From the NCBI GenBank assembly GCA_902826815.1, contig CADEGF010000024.1, positions 41,762-91,763 of the forward strand: a stretch of DNA of 50,002 nt. Direction: 5' to 3'. Below the pieces are notes generated by a model. The model did not search any database and was not told the origin of the DNA. It saw only the letters and a program-made list of their open reading frames with translations. The position numbers and the translations under genes were made by a program. The DNA is from an uncultured Mycobacteriaceae bacterium. Lineage in GTDB: Bacteria; Actinomycetota; Actinomycetes; Mycobacteriales; Mycobacteriaceae. Position 1 is the first letter of the stretch. Every line of letters begins with the position of its first letter. Of the stretch, positions 35,365-43,009 are shown piece after piece.

Positions 35365-37167
35365 CTAGGACTCGGTGTCGGTGTCGCCGTATCGGCCGGC
35401 GTTGAACATCGACGCGATCGCGCCGATCAGCATCATCACCGCCGCCGCGATGAACACCACGGTCAGCCCGGAGTGGAACGGCTCGGTGATCAGCTGCGGG
35501 AAGAACGTCTTGCCGGTCAGCACGTCGACGTTGACCCCTGGGGCTTCAAGCGCCCCGGAGGGGGCAAGCAGTTCGGCGATCGGGTTGTAGCCGAGGAACG
35601 CTGCGAACAGACTGCCGACGGGCGGCAGATTGGCCACGTCTTGCGCAACGGAGGCCGATACGCCCTGGGCCTGCAGGCCACCGCTCATCGCCGACGGCAG
35701 GGTGTGGGCCAGCCCGACGATCATCAGCGAGAAGAAGACACCGATCGACAGCGACGAACCCGCGTTGAAGAATGTCGCGCGCACACCCGAGGCGGCGCCG
35801 CGCTGGGCGGCGGGAACGCTCGACATGATCGCCGCGGTGTTGGGTGCGGTGAAGATGCCACCGCCCAGACCGTTCAGGAACACCAGCACCGCGAAGAGCC
35901 AGTAGTCGAAGTTCACCGGGATCATCACCAGCGCAACGAAGGTCAGCGCCATCAGCAGCATTCCGCCGACTGTGAACGGGCGCGCTCCGAAGCGATCGGA
36001 CAACGAGCCGGCGAGTGGACCGGCGACGAGGAAGCCCGCGGTCATCGGCAGCATGTAGATGCCTGCCCACAGCGGCGTCGACTCGAAGCTGTAGCCGTGC
36101 AACGGAAGCCAGATGCCCTGCAGCCAGATGATCAGCATGAACTGCAGGCCGCCGCGGCCCATCGATGACATCAGACCCGCGAGGTTGCCCATCCCGAACG
36201 ACGCCGAGTGGAACAGCCTGATGTCGACCATCGGGTCGGCAATCCGCAACTCGATGAAGCAGAACGCCACCAGCGACAGCAGGCCGAAGACGATCGCGCC
36301 GAGCACATACGGGCTTGTCCAACCGGTGGTGGAGTCACCGTAGGGCTGGATGCCGTACGTGATGCCGGTGAGCAGCACCGTGAGACCGAGGCCAAAGGAC
36401 AGGATGCCCGCCCAGTCGAGCCGCCCGGGCGTCCGGACGCCGAGTTCCCTCAGTGACCGGATGCTCCAGATCGTGCCGAGAATGCCGATCGGCACGCCGA
36501 CCCAGAAGATCGCCTTCCAGTGCCACTCGGAGAGGAAGCCGCCGATCAGCAGGCCGAGGAACGAACCGGCCACCGCGGCGACCATGTTCACACCGAGCGC
36601 CATGCCGCGCTGGTTGGACGGGAATGCGTCGGTGAGGATCGCCGACGACGATGCCATCAGCATCGCGCCGCCGACACCCTGCACAACCCGCCAGCCGATC
36701 AGCCACAGCGCACCGCTGCCCAGATGGAACGGGTCGAAGGACAGCGCGACGGCGGCGGCGGTGAACACCACGAAGCCGAGGTTGTAGATGCGCACCCGGC
36801 CGAACATGTCGCCGAGCTTCCCGAACGGGACCACGAGAACGGCGGTGACCACCAGGTATCCCATCAGCATCCACAGCAGGTAGCTCACATTGCCCGGAGC
36901 CAGCGGGTTCAGGCCGATACCGCGGAAGATCGCAGGCAGCGAGATCAACACGATCGACGCGTTGATGGTCGCCAGCAGCGTGCCCAGCGTGGTGTTGGAC
37001 AGCACCACCCACTTGTAGAACGGGTGGTCGTGGTCCATCCGCCTGCGCCGCCGCGCGGTTTCGGCGACCGCAGCATCGGCGTCGGCCACGATTGGGAGTT
37101 TGGTCATCTCGGCTTCGGTCGTCATCAACTTCGCTTGTGTATCGATTCGTTTCGGCTCAAAAAACAT
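35365..37167 (-). CDS. MFS transporter, DHA2 (14-TM) drug exporter type
   Basis: 600-aa membrane transporter with about 14 hydrophobic segments. The first helix has TTLGTLLATINASIVLISLP (motif D1-like), the loop 2-3 signature is GKLGDMFGRVRIYNLG (motif A), and motif C appears as GVNMVAAVAGSFLGLLIGGF. These place it in the drug:H+ antiporter-2 family (EmrB/QacA-like), which exports drugs or metabolites. A 40-residue polar N-terminus precedes helix 1. ATG 37167 is very near a possible -10 (TAATAT), so it could be leaderless, or translation may begin at ATG 37125 (MTTEAEM). The cargo is unknown. Confidence 0.88.
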   Translation of the reverse strand: MFFEPKRIDTQAKLMTTEAEMTKLPIVADADAAVAETARRRRRMDHDHPFYKWVVLSNTTLGTLLATINASIVLISLPAIFRGIGLNPLAPGNVSYLLWMLMGYLVVTAVLVVPFGKLGDMFGRVRIYNLGFVVFTAAAVALSFDPFHLGSGALWLIGWRVVQGVGGAMLMASSSAILTDAFPSNQRGMALGVNMVAAVAGSFLGLLIGGFLSEWHWKAIFWVGVPIGILGTIWSIRSLRELGVRTPGRLDWAGILSFGLGLTVLLTGITYGIQPYGDSTTGWTSPYVLGAIVFGLLSLVAFCFIELRIADPMVDIRLFHSASFGMGNLAGLMSSMGRGGLQFMLIIWLQGIWLPLHGYSFESTPLWAGIYMLPMTAGFLVAGPLAGSLSDRFGARPFTVGGMLLMALTFVALVMIPVNFDYWLFAVLVFLNGLGGGIFTAPNTAAIMSSVPAAQRGAASGVRATFFNAGSSLSIGVFFSLMIVGLAHTLPSAMSGGLQAQGVSASVAQDVANLPPVGSLFAAFLGYNPIAELLAPSGALEAPGVNVDVLTGKTFFPQLITEPFHSGLTVVFIAAAVMMLIGAIASMFNAGRYGDTDTES

Positions 37168-37233
37168 ATATTAGCTATACAAACCAATTCTGAGCAATTT
37201 GTGTTCCATGCGATAGCGTGAGAACCGCCTGAA

Positions 37234-37334
37234 CACCCCGCGGGAGCGCGCACCGAGCGCGCTGAGAGGACGGCTCGAGCCTTCCGAGGTGCCGTCGACC
37301 GTATGAACCTGACCGGGTAATGCCGGCGTAGGGA
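37234..37334 (+). ncRNA. TPP riboswitch (THI element)
   Basis: The leader of thiD contains the conserved aptamer pieces: CTGAGAGG (37262-37269), GAACCTGACCGGGTAATGCC (37305-37324) and GCGTAGGGAG (37326-37335), with a GC-rich stem (GCGCGC/GCGCGC) 5' of CTGAGA. GGGAG at the aptamer's 3' edge also serves as the thiD ribosome site 5 nt before the ATG. Ligand binding would thus hide the site, which suggests translational control. Boundaries are approximate. Confidence 0.93.
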
Positions 37335-37340
37335 GATGCC

Positions 37341-38183
37341 ATGAGTTTCCTACCTCTGACTCCCGGCGGTCAGACCCCGCCACGGGTGATGACGATCGCG
37401 GGCTCGGACTCCGGCGGCGGCGCGGGTATCCAGGCCGATATGCGCACCTTCGCACTGCTCGGCGTGCACGGCTGCGTCGCGGTGACCGCCGTGACCGTGC
37501 AGAACTCGATGGGCGTCAAGGGTTTTCACGAGATTCCGCTCGATGTGATCGCAGGCCAGATCGAAGCCGTCGCAAGCGATATCGGAATCCAGGCCGCCAA
37601 GACCGGCATGCTGGCGTCGTCGGCCATCATCGGGACCATCACCGACACCTGGCGATCGCAGGGGCTGGCGGGGACCGTGCCGCTGGTGGTCGACCCGGTG
37701 TGCGCGTCGATGCACGGCGATCCGCTGCTGCACCCGAGCGCGCTGGACTCGCTGCGCAACGAGCTCTTTCCGTTGGCGACGCTGGTGACGCCGAACCTGG
37801 ACGAGGTACGCCTGCTCGTAGGAATCGACGTGGTCGACGACGCCTCCCAGCGCGACGCCGCCCGCGCGTTGCATGCCCTCGGACCGACATGGGCACTGGT
37901 CAAGGGCGGCCATCTGCGGTCGTCGCCGAACAGCCCCGACCTGTTGTATGACGGCACCGAATTCCACGAATACGGCGCGACCCGTATCGACACCGGCGAC
38001 GACCACGGTGCGGGCGACACCCTCGCCGCCGCCACCGCCAGTGCACTGGCACACGGCTACACCGTGCCGGACGCGGTCTCGTTCGCGAAGTCGTGGGTGA
38101 CCGAATGTCTGCGCGCCGCTTACCCGTTGGGTCACGGGCACGGGCCGGTTTCGCCGCTGTTCCGGCTGGGCCGCGAGCCGTGA
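37341..38183 (+). CDS. thiD: Hydroxymethylpyrimidine/phosphomethylpyrimidine kinase
   Basis: 280-aa ribokinase-fold enzyme phosphorylating HMP and HMP-P in thiamine synthesis. Motifs: [20 protein letters not shown] at the N-terminus, [49 protein letters not shown], and the anion-hole/catalytic block [18 protein letters not shown] (catalytic Asp). It follows a TPP riboswitch and overlaps the hydrolase gene by GTGA. In M. tuberculosis thiC precedes thiD; here thiC is not in the window. Confidence 0.95.
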   Translation: MSFLPLTPGGQTPPRVMTIAGSDSGGGAGIQADMRTFALLGVHGCVAVTAVTVQNSMGVKGFHEIPLDVIAGQIEAVASDIGIQAAKTGMLASSAIIGTITDTWRSQGLAGTVPLVVDPVCASMHGDPLLHPSALDSLRNELFPLATLVTPNLDEVRLLVGIDVVDDASQRDAARALHALGPTWALVKGGHLRSSPNSPDLLYDGTEFHEYGATRIDTGDDHGAGDTLAAATASALAHGYTVPDAVSFAKSWVTECLRAAYPLGHGHGPVSPLFRLGREP

Positions 38184-38797
38184 CCCTCGAGGACATCGCG
38201 GGAGTCGCCCACGAGCCCACCGGCGAGCCGAAGGGCGCCGTGGTGTTGACCCACGGAGCGGGCGGCAGCCGGGATGCGCCGCTGCTGAAGAAGATCTGCG
38301 ACGAATGGGCCGCCCGCGGCTGGCTCTCCGTGCGCTACAACCTGCCCTACCGCAGACGCAGGCCGAAGGGGCCGCCGTCGGGATCAGCGGCAACCGATCA
38401 GGCAGGCATCGTCGAGGCGGTCGAGCTGGTGCGAACGATGACCAAGGGGCCGGTCATCGCGGGCGGCCACTCCTACGGCGGACGGATGACGTCGATGGCG
38501 GTCGCAGAAGGCATGGCGCGCGTCGATGCGCTGACGCTGTTCTCCTATCCGCTGCACCCACCGGGCAAGCCAGAACGGGCCCGCACCGAGCACCTGCCAC
38601 GGATCGAGGCGCCGACGGTGTTCACCCACGGCACGTCCGACCCGTTCGGTTCCATCGAGGAACTTCGCGCCGCAGCGGCGCTGATTCCGGCGGCCACCGA
38701 GGTCGTCGAGATCACCGGCGCCCGCCACGATCTCGGCTCCAGGAGTCTCGATGTGCCGGTGCTGGCGGTCGATGCGGCGCTACGGTTGCTCTCGTGA
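38180..38797 (+). CDS. Alpha/beta hydrolase (Rv0421c-like, KANL3/Tex30 type)
   Basis: 205-aa hydrolase. VVLTHGAGGSRDAPLLKKIC is the oxyanion region, AGGHSYGGRMTSMAVAEG is the nucleophile elbow (Ser in GHSYGG), THGTSDPFGSIEEL carries the acid, and GARHDLGS carries the catalytic His. The substrate is not known. GTG 38180 overlaps the thiD stop and starts the conserved domain; the frame further upstream is a shadow of thiD. The thiD-hydrolase pair is conserved in mycobacteria as I recall. Confidence 0.87.
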   Translation: MTLEDIAGVAHEPTGEPKGAVVLTHGAGGSRDAPLLKKICDEWAARGWLSVRYNLPYRRRRPKGPPSGSAATDQAGIVEAVELVRTMTKGPVIAGGHSYGGRMTSMAVAEGMARVDALTLFSYPLHPPGKPERARTEHLPRIEAPTVFTHGTSDPFGSIEELRAAAALIPAATEVVEITGARHDLGSRSLDVPVLAVDAALRLLS

Positions 38798-39528
38798 CCA
38801 TGCCCCCTGGCCCGCCCCCCGATCAGCCGCCGCCAGGAAGCTATCCCCCGCCGCCACCTCCGGGTAGTTATCCGCCTTATCCGCCTCCGCCACCGCCACC
38901 GCCACCTGGCTCGTATCCGCCGCCGCCGCAGCACTATCCGCCGCCGGGTCAGTACGCGCCGCCGACTCCCGGCACCAACTGGTGGGCGGTCATCTCGCTG
39001 ATCTTCGGCCTCATCGGCGGTGTCCTGATCAGTGTGGTCTGCGGCATCATCGGGCTGAACCGCGCCAAGAAGGGCCACGGCGGGCGCGGTATGGCGATCG
39101 CGGGCCTTGTGCTCTCCGCACTTTGGGCAGTGGGGATCGTTGTCCTGGTGGCGGCCCTGCTGATCTTCGGCAAGGGCTCTGTGAGCGCCAACGAGGTGAA
39201 GACTGGCGACTGCCTCGAGGAACTGCCCGCCTCGGGTCTGGTGATCACCGTCGACACCGCGCCGTGCAGCGAACCGCACACCGGCGAGATCTTCTCGGTG
39301 ATGACGATGCCCGACGGCGACTTCCCCGGCACGTTCGCGATCGAGGAGTACCAGAACAAGTGCGCGCCTGAGCTGGCGGCCTATTCGCCCGAGGCCGTCG
39401 AAGACCCCGATGTCGGGTTGTTCGTGCTGTTCCCCAGCGAGGATTCGTGGGCCCAGGGCGACCGCACGGTGACCTGCATCGCGACCAGCGATTCGCCTCG
39501 CACCGGAACGCTGAAGAAAGTGAGCTGA
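38794..39528 (+). CDS. Pro/Tyr-rich DUF4190-type membrane protein with extracytoplasmic domain
   Basis: 244-aa protein. Residues 1-65 are a low-complexity Pro/Gly/Tyr/Gln tail, probably cytoplasmic. Two helices of a DUF4190-like hairpin follow (WWAVISLIFGLIGGVLISVV, then LNRAKKGHGGRGMAIAGLVL). The outer part resembles the septum-formation type: VKTGDCLEELPASGLVITVD, PCSEPHTGEIFSVM, and a final RTVTCIA with paired Cys. The GTG overlaps the hydrolase stop (GTGA); ATG 38800 is an alternative. No enzyme activity is expected. Confidence 0.82.
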   Translation: MTMPPGPPPDQPPPGSYPPPPPPGSYPPYPPPPPPPPPGSYPPPPQHYPPPGQYAPPTPGTNWWAVISLIFGLIGGVLISVVCGIIGLNRAKKGHGGRGMAIAGLVLSALWAVGIVVLVAALLIFGKGSVSANEVKTGDCLEELPASGLVITVDTAPCSEPHTGEIFSVMTMPDGDFPGTFAIEEYQNKCAPELAAYSPEAVEDPDVGLFVLFPSEDSWAQGDRTVTCIATSDSPRTGTLKKVS

Positions 39529-39583
39529 ACGCAATCGCGAGACGGCGCGCGGCTTGTCTTATCGCAACCAGAGAGGATCAATC

Positions 39584-39859
39584 GTGGCAAAAGAGGAATC
39601 CGGCGGATCAGCCGTCGCTACGCTCGCCGGCCTGGGACTCGCAGGCGCAGGGATCGCGCACTTCGTCAAGCCGGAACTGTTCGACGACATCACCCAGCAG
39701 GCTTTTCCGCGCGAAACCCGCAAGCATGTCTTCATCGACGGCGGCATCGAGACCGCGATCGGACTCGGGCTCGTTTCGCGCAAGACGCGCAAGCCGGCGG
39801 TCCTCGGCCTGCTCGGCTACGGCGCCTATCTGGCGGGCAACGTCGTCCGCAACCGGTAG
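39584..39859 (+). CDS. Small membrane protein of unknown function
   Basis: 91-aa protein with two hydrophobic segments: VATLAGLGLAGAGIAHFV near the N-terminus and VLGLLGYGAYLAGNVV at the end. The stretch between them, FPRETRKHVFIDGGIETAIG, includes a short hydrophobic turn. I recall similar short proteins in mycobacteria without a function. GTG 39584 has GAGAGGAT just upstream and is preferred over an ATG-like extension at 39554. The last 34 bp overlap the 3' end of the TetR gene on the other strand. Confidence 0.75.
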   Translation: MAKEESGGSAVATLAGLGLAGAGIAHFVKPELFDDITQQAFPRETRKHVFIDGGIETAIGLGLVSRKTRKPAVLGLLGYGAYLAGNVVRNR

Positions 39860-41061
39860 CGGCCCAGCAGCGTGAGGTCGAGCAGTCCGCCGACCATCAC
39901 CCGCGACGCAGCGCTGTTGTCGTAGTGCACGAGCCTGCCCACATCGATCACCAGCGCCATGCCTGCATGCACGGCGAACCGGGCCTGTCCGACGGTCCAG
40001 TCCGAGCGGATCGCGGTGACAAGCCGCACCCACGATTCGACCGTCGCCCTCTGCAGGTTGCGGAGGATCTTCTGGTCTGCGGGCGCCATATTCACCCGTT
40101 CGGTGTAGTAGACGTAGGCGAGTTCCGGATGGTCGAACGACCTCTTCACATAGGCGTCGATCAGCCCGGTCAACGCCTCCTCCGGATCTGTGACAGCGTC
40201 GAGAATCGACGAGGCCTCCGACGACAGCCGGTCGGCTGCCCGCCGGTATATCGCGGCGAGGATGTCGTTCTTGCCGGAGAAGTACCGGTATATCCCGGAC
40301 GTCGGCATGCCGACCGCCGACGCGATCTCCTCCATCGTGGTGTCGCGGTAGCCCTTCCGGTTGAACAACGCCACCGACTCCGTCAGCAGGGCTTCGTACT
40401 TCGACGGGTCGACGCCGACCCGGCGCCTGCGCGCGGGCTCCTCGACGATCGCGTCCGCGGGCAGGTCGCCAACGTCGGCGGTCGAGATCGCGGTGGCGAC
40501 TTCGGCAAGCACAACGCGGATGTGGACCGCGGGCAGCTTGGCGTGGTGGTCGACGATGCTGCCGATCACGCTCAGCATCGACGACGACAGCATCCACCGC
40601 TGTCGCGAGGTGAGGCCTGGCCGAAGTGCCATGAGCGACTGCTGAATTCGGTGGTTGACCGTCCGCATCTGGCCGTTGAGCGTCGCCTGGTCGTCGCCCC
40701 GCAGGTAACGCGCCTCCCACCGGTACAGCCCGCCGGACTCGCGGTTGACCAGTGCGGTGTCGACGATCGCGGCGATGATGCGCTGCAGCGTCTCCGCACC
40801 GGCATGCGCCTCGTCGCAGAACGCCGTGCACTCCACAAGTTGTTCGCCGAGCGCCAGCACCGCGTCGCGAAACAGGTTGTATTTGCTCGGGTAGTGCCGA
40901 TAAAGGGCGGTCGCCGAAATCCCGACTCTCGAGGCGATCGCCTCCATGCTGACCGCGTGATACCCCATCGCGCTGAACGCTTCCGCGGACGCCCGCGCGA
41001 TCTGCGCCTTACGATCCTTTGGCCGTCGCCGGATCGCGGGCTGAGCCATGGCGATCACCAT
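39826..41061 (-). CDS. Tandem TetR/AcrR regulator with two DNA-binding domains
   Basis: 411-aa protein made of two consecutive TetR units. The first helix-turn-helix (about residues 20-70) includes FSAMGYHAVSMEAIASRVGI and SATALYRHYPSKYNLF. The second (about 222-275) includes FNRKGYRDTTMEEIASAVGM and PTSGIYRYFSGKNDIL. Each is followed by a helical ligand-domain-sized segment, so a monomer mimics a TetR dimer. ATG 41061 or ATG 41049 could start it. A 26-bp palindrome lies just upstream and is the obvious autoregulatory site. Targets are unknown; the divergent small membrane genes are candidates. Confidence 0.9.
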   Translation of the reverse strand: MVIAMAQPAIRRRPKDRKAQIARASAEAFSAMGYHAVSMEAIASRVGISATALYRHYPSKYNLFRDAVLALGEQLVECTAFCDEAHAGAETLQRIIAAIVDTALVNRESGGLYRWEARYLRGDDQATLNGQMRTVNHRIQQSLMALRPGLTSRQRWMLSSSMLSVIGSIVDHHAKLPAVHIRVVLAEVATAISTADVGDLPADAIVEEPARRRRVGVDPSKYEALLTESVALFNRKGYRDTTMEEIASAVGMPTSGIYRYFSGKNDILAAIYRRAADRLSSEASSILDAVTDPEEALTGLIDAYVKRSFDHPELAYVYYTERVNMAPADQKILRNLQRATVESWVRLVTAIRSDWTVGQARFAVHAGMALVIDVGRLVHYDNSAASRVMVGGLLDLTLLGRYRLRTTLPAR

Positions 41062-41078
41062 AACGGACTGGGCAGGAA

Positions 41079-41104
41079 CTTATACGCCGACTTCGGCTGA
41101 TAAG
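41079..41104. promoter_or_regulatory. 26-bp near-perfect palindrome, likely TetR operator
   Basis: Arms CTTATACGCCGAC and TTCGGCTGATAAG pair at 10 of 13 positions (CTTAT/ATAAG and GCCGA/TCGGC exact). It lies 18 bp upstream of the TetR start and about 73 bp before the divergent gene, the classic place for a TetR operator. Four well-conserved half-site blocks would suit a protein with two DNA-binding domains. Confidence 0.65.
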
Positions 41105-41176
41105 TATTGTCAAACCTGTCACCGAAATCAGAATGATCATTAACATAGTGGCAGTTGTAGACCGGACGGGGGTCCC

Positions 41177-41401
41177 GTGCTCGACGCGTTGCGAAGGTTG
41201 CTCGGCTACCGAGTCAGTATCGGTGCGCTGACCGTGGTCGCGCTCGTGCTCGGCACTCCCTACCTCATCGTGGGCGCCATCTGGTCGAGCACCCACACCA
41301 ACCATTTGACCCGGATGAGCGGCATCGACCTGATCGTGTCCTTCCTCGGCGCGATCGTCTCGTGGCCGGTGCTGCTCGTCGCCGACGTCTGCATGACCTG
41401 A
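41177..41401 (+). CDS. Small two-helix membrane protein
   Basis: 74-aa protein with hydrophobic segments at about residues 15-37 (ALTVVALVLGTPYLIVGAIW) and 50-72 (IVSFLGAIVSWPVLLVADV). No family is recognised. The GTG start follows a purine-rich GGGGG stretch. It ends 17 bp before another small membrane gene and is divergent from the tandem TetR gene, so it may belong to that regulator's targets. Confidence 0.68.
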   Translation: MLDALRRLLGYRVSIGALTVVALVLGTPYLIVGAIWSSTHTNHLTRMSGIDLIVSFLGAIVSWPVLLVADVCMT

Positions 41402-41418
41402 AACAGGAGGCCCCAGAA

Positions 41419-41754
41419 GTGCATCACTATCACCATCGCGCCTTTTACCTCGGTGTTCTCGGCGTTGTGCTGATCGTCGTCGGACTGCTCGCCCTCAACT
41501 TCCCGGTCTTCATCAACGTCTACGACCAGTTCGGGTTTCAGATCAAATGCGGTACCGGGTTCATCACCAACCTGACGCAGGCCGCCGAAGCCGGTGGCGA
41601 CCATGCCTCGCAGTGCGAGACGGCATTGCTGGTGCGCCGGCTCTGGACGATCCCGTTGATCGTGGTCGGCTCGATCCTGCTTGCCGTCGTCGTCTTCGTC
41701 GCCGCCACGGTGTGGGGCCGCGAGTCGGCGTTCGGGAAGGATCCGGCCGCCTGA
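41419..41754 (+). CDS. Small membrane protein of unknown function
   Basis: 111-aa protein with a His-rich start (MHHYHHR), a first helix (YLGVLGVVLIVVGLLALNFP), an extracytoplasmic loop of about 45 residues with two Cys that could pair (KCGTGF and SQCETA), and a second helix (IPLIVVGSILLAVVVFVAAT). AGGAGG stands 10 nt before GTG 41419; the open frame upstream belongs to another gene. It forms a pair with the small gene before it. Function unknown. Confidence 0.75.
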   Translation: MHHYHHRAFYLGVLGVVLIVVGLLALNFPVFINVYDQFGFQIKCGTGFITNLTQAAEAGGDHASQCETALLVRRLWTIPLIVVGSILLAVVVFVAATVWGRESAFGKDPAA

Positions 41755-41770
41755 CCTAAGATCACCGCCG

Positions 41771-42991
41771 GTGAGCACGCCGGACGATCCCGCGCTTCGA
41801 CGGCGGCTCGGGATCGCGGACGCTGTCGTGATCGGGCTCGGGTCGATGATCGGCGCGGGGATCTTCGTGGCGCTGGCGCCCGCGGCGGCCGCGGCGGGCT
41901 CGGGCCTGCTCGTCGGGTTGGCGATCGCCGCCCTCGTCGCCTACTGCAATGCGACTTCATCGGCACGGCTGGCCGCGCTCTATCCACAGTCCGGCGGTAC
42001 CTACATCTACGGCCGCGAGCGATTGGGGGAGTTCTGGGGCTACACGGCCGGCTGGAGTTTCGTGGTCGGCAAGACCGCCTCATGCGCGGCCATGGCGCTG
42101 ACGGTCGGCATCTACGCATGGCCCGCCCATGCACACGCCGTCGCGGTCGCCGCGGTCGTCGCCCTGACGGCGATCAACTATGCGGGCATTCAGAAGTCGG
42201 CGATGCTGACCCGCGTCATCGTCGCGATCGTGCTCGCCGTCCTCGCCGCTGTCGTGGTGACCGTGCTCGGGGGCGGGGACGCCGATGCCTCGCGGTTGTA
42301 TGGCGGCGACACGAGCGTTGGCGGGGTGCTGCAGGCCGCGGGTCTGCTGTTCTTCGCGTTCGCGGGATACGCCAGGATCGCCACCCTCGGCGAAGAGGTC
42401 CGCGACCCCGAACGCACCATCCCCCTTGCCATCCCGATAGCGCTCGGCATCACGCTGGTCGTCTACGCCACCATTGCGGTAGCGGTAGCCCTTCAGCTGG
42501 GTGACGCATTAGCGGAGTCGAGCGCTCCATTGGCCGACGCCGTGCGCGCCGCAGGGCATTCCGGCCTCGAACCCGTGATCCGCGCCGGCGCGGCCGTCGC
42601 AGCGCTCGGTTCGTTGTTGTCGTTGATCCTCGGCGTTTCGAGGACGACGTTGGCGATGGCCCGCGACCGTCATCTGCCGCACGCACTGGCCGCCGTGCAT
42701 CCGCGGTTCGCCAGTCCCCACCGCGCCGAGGTCGCCGTCGGCGCCGTCGTCGCCGTGGTCGCGGCCCTCGCCGATGTGCGCGCGGCGATCGGTTTCTCGG
42801 CGTTCGCCGTGCTGGTCTACTACGCGATCGCCAATGCTTCGGCTATGACATTGGGCCGCAGGCTGATTCGGATCCTTGGTCTGGCCGGCTGCGTACTACT
42901 TGCGGCGACGTTGCCGGTCACCTCGGTGCTGGCGGGCGGGGGTGTAGTGGTACTCGGCGCGTTGGTCTATGCGGTGCGGTTGTTGCGGTAG
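41771..42991 (+). CDS. APC-family amino acid permease
   Basis: 406-aa membrane transporter with about 12 helices. The first helix has the APC motif IGLGSMIGAGIFVALAPAA. Other landmarks are YPQSGGTYIYGRERLGEFWG (helix 3 entry), KTASCAAMALTVG, FFAFAGYARIATLGEEVRDP (helix 6-7) and GVSRTTLAMARDRHLP. The class moves amino acids or polyamines. GTG 41771 gives the usual N-terminus; the frame upstream is a shadow. The next gene starts 18 bp downstream in the same direction, so they may share a transcript. Confidence 0.88.
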   Translation: MSTPDDPALRRRLGIADAVVIGLGSMIGAGIFVALAPAAAAAGSGLLVGLAIAALVAYCNATSSARLAALYPQSGGTYIYGRERLGEFWGYTAGWSFVVGKTASCAAMALTVGIYAWPAHAHAVAVAAVVALTAINYAGIQKSAMLTRVIVAIVLAVLAAVVVTVLGGGDADASRLYGGDTSVGGVLQAAGLLFFAFAGYARIATLGEEVRDPERTIPLAIPIALGITLVVYATIAVAVALQLGDALAESSAPLADAVRAAGHSGLEPVIRAGAAVAALGSLLSLILGVSRTTLAMARDRHLPHALAAVHPRFASPHRAEVAVGAVVAVVAALADVRAAIGFSAFAVLVYYAIANASAMTLGRRLIRILGLAGCVLLAATLPVTSVLAGGGVVVLGALVYAVRLLR

Positions 42992-43009
42992 GCAGGCAAG
43001 ATACTCATC

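Noticed and set aside
12808-37233. Integrase, transposase, tRNA or att-like direct repeats at the edges of the accessory region
   Set aside because: I looked near both ends and saw none. The insertion is inferred only from gene order and base composition.
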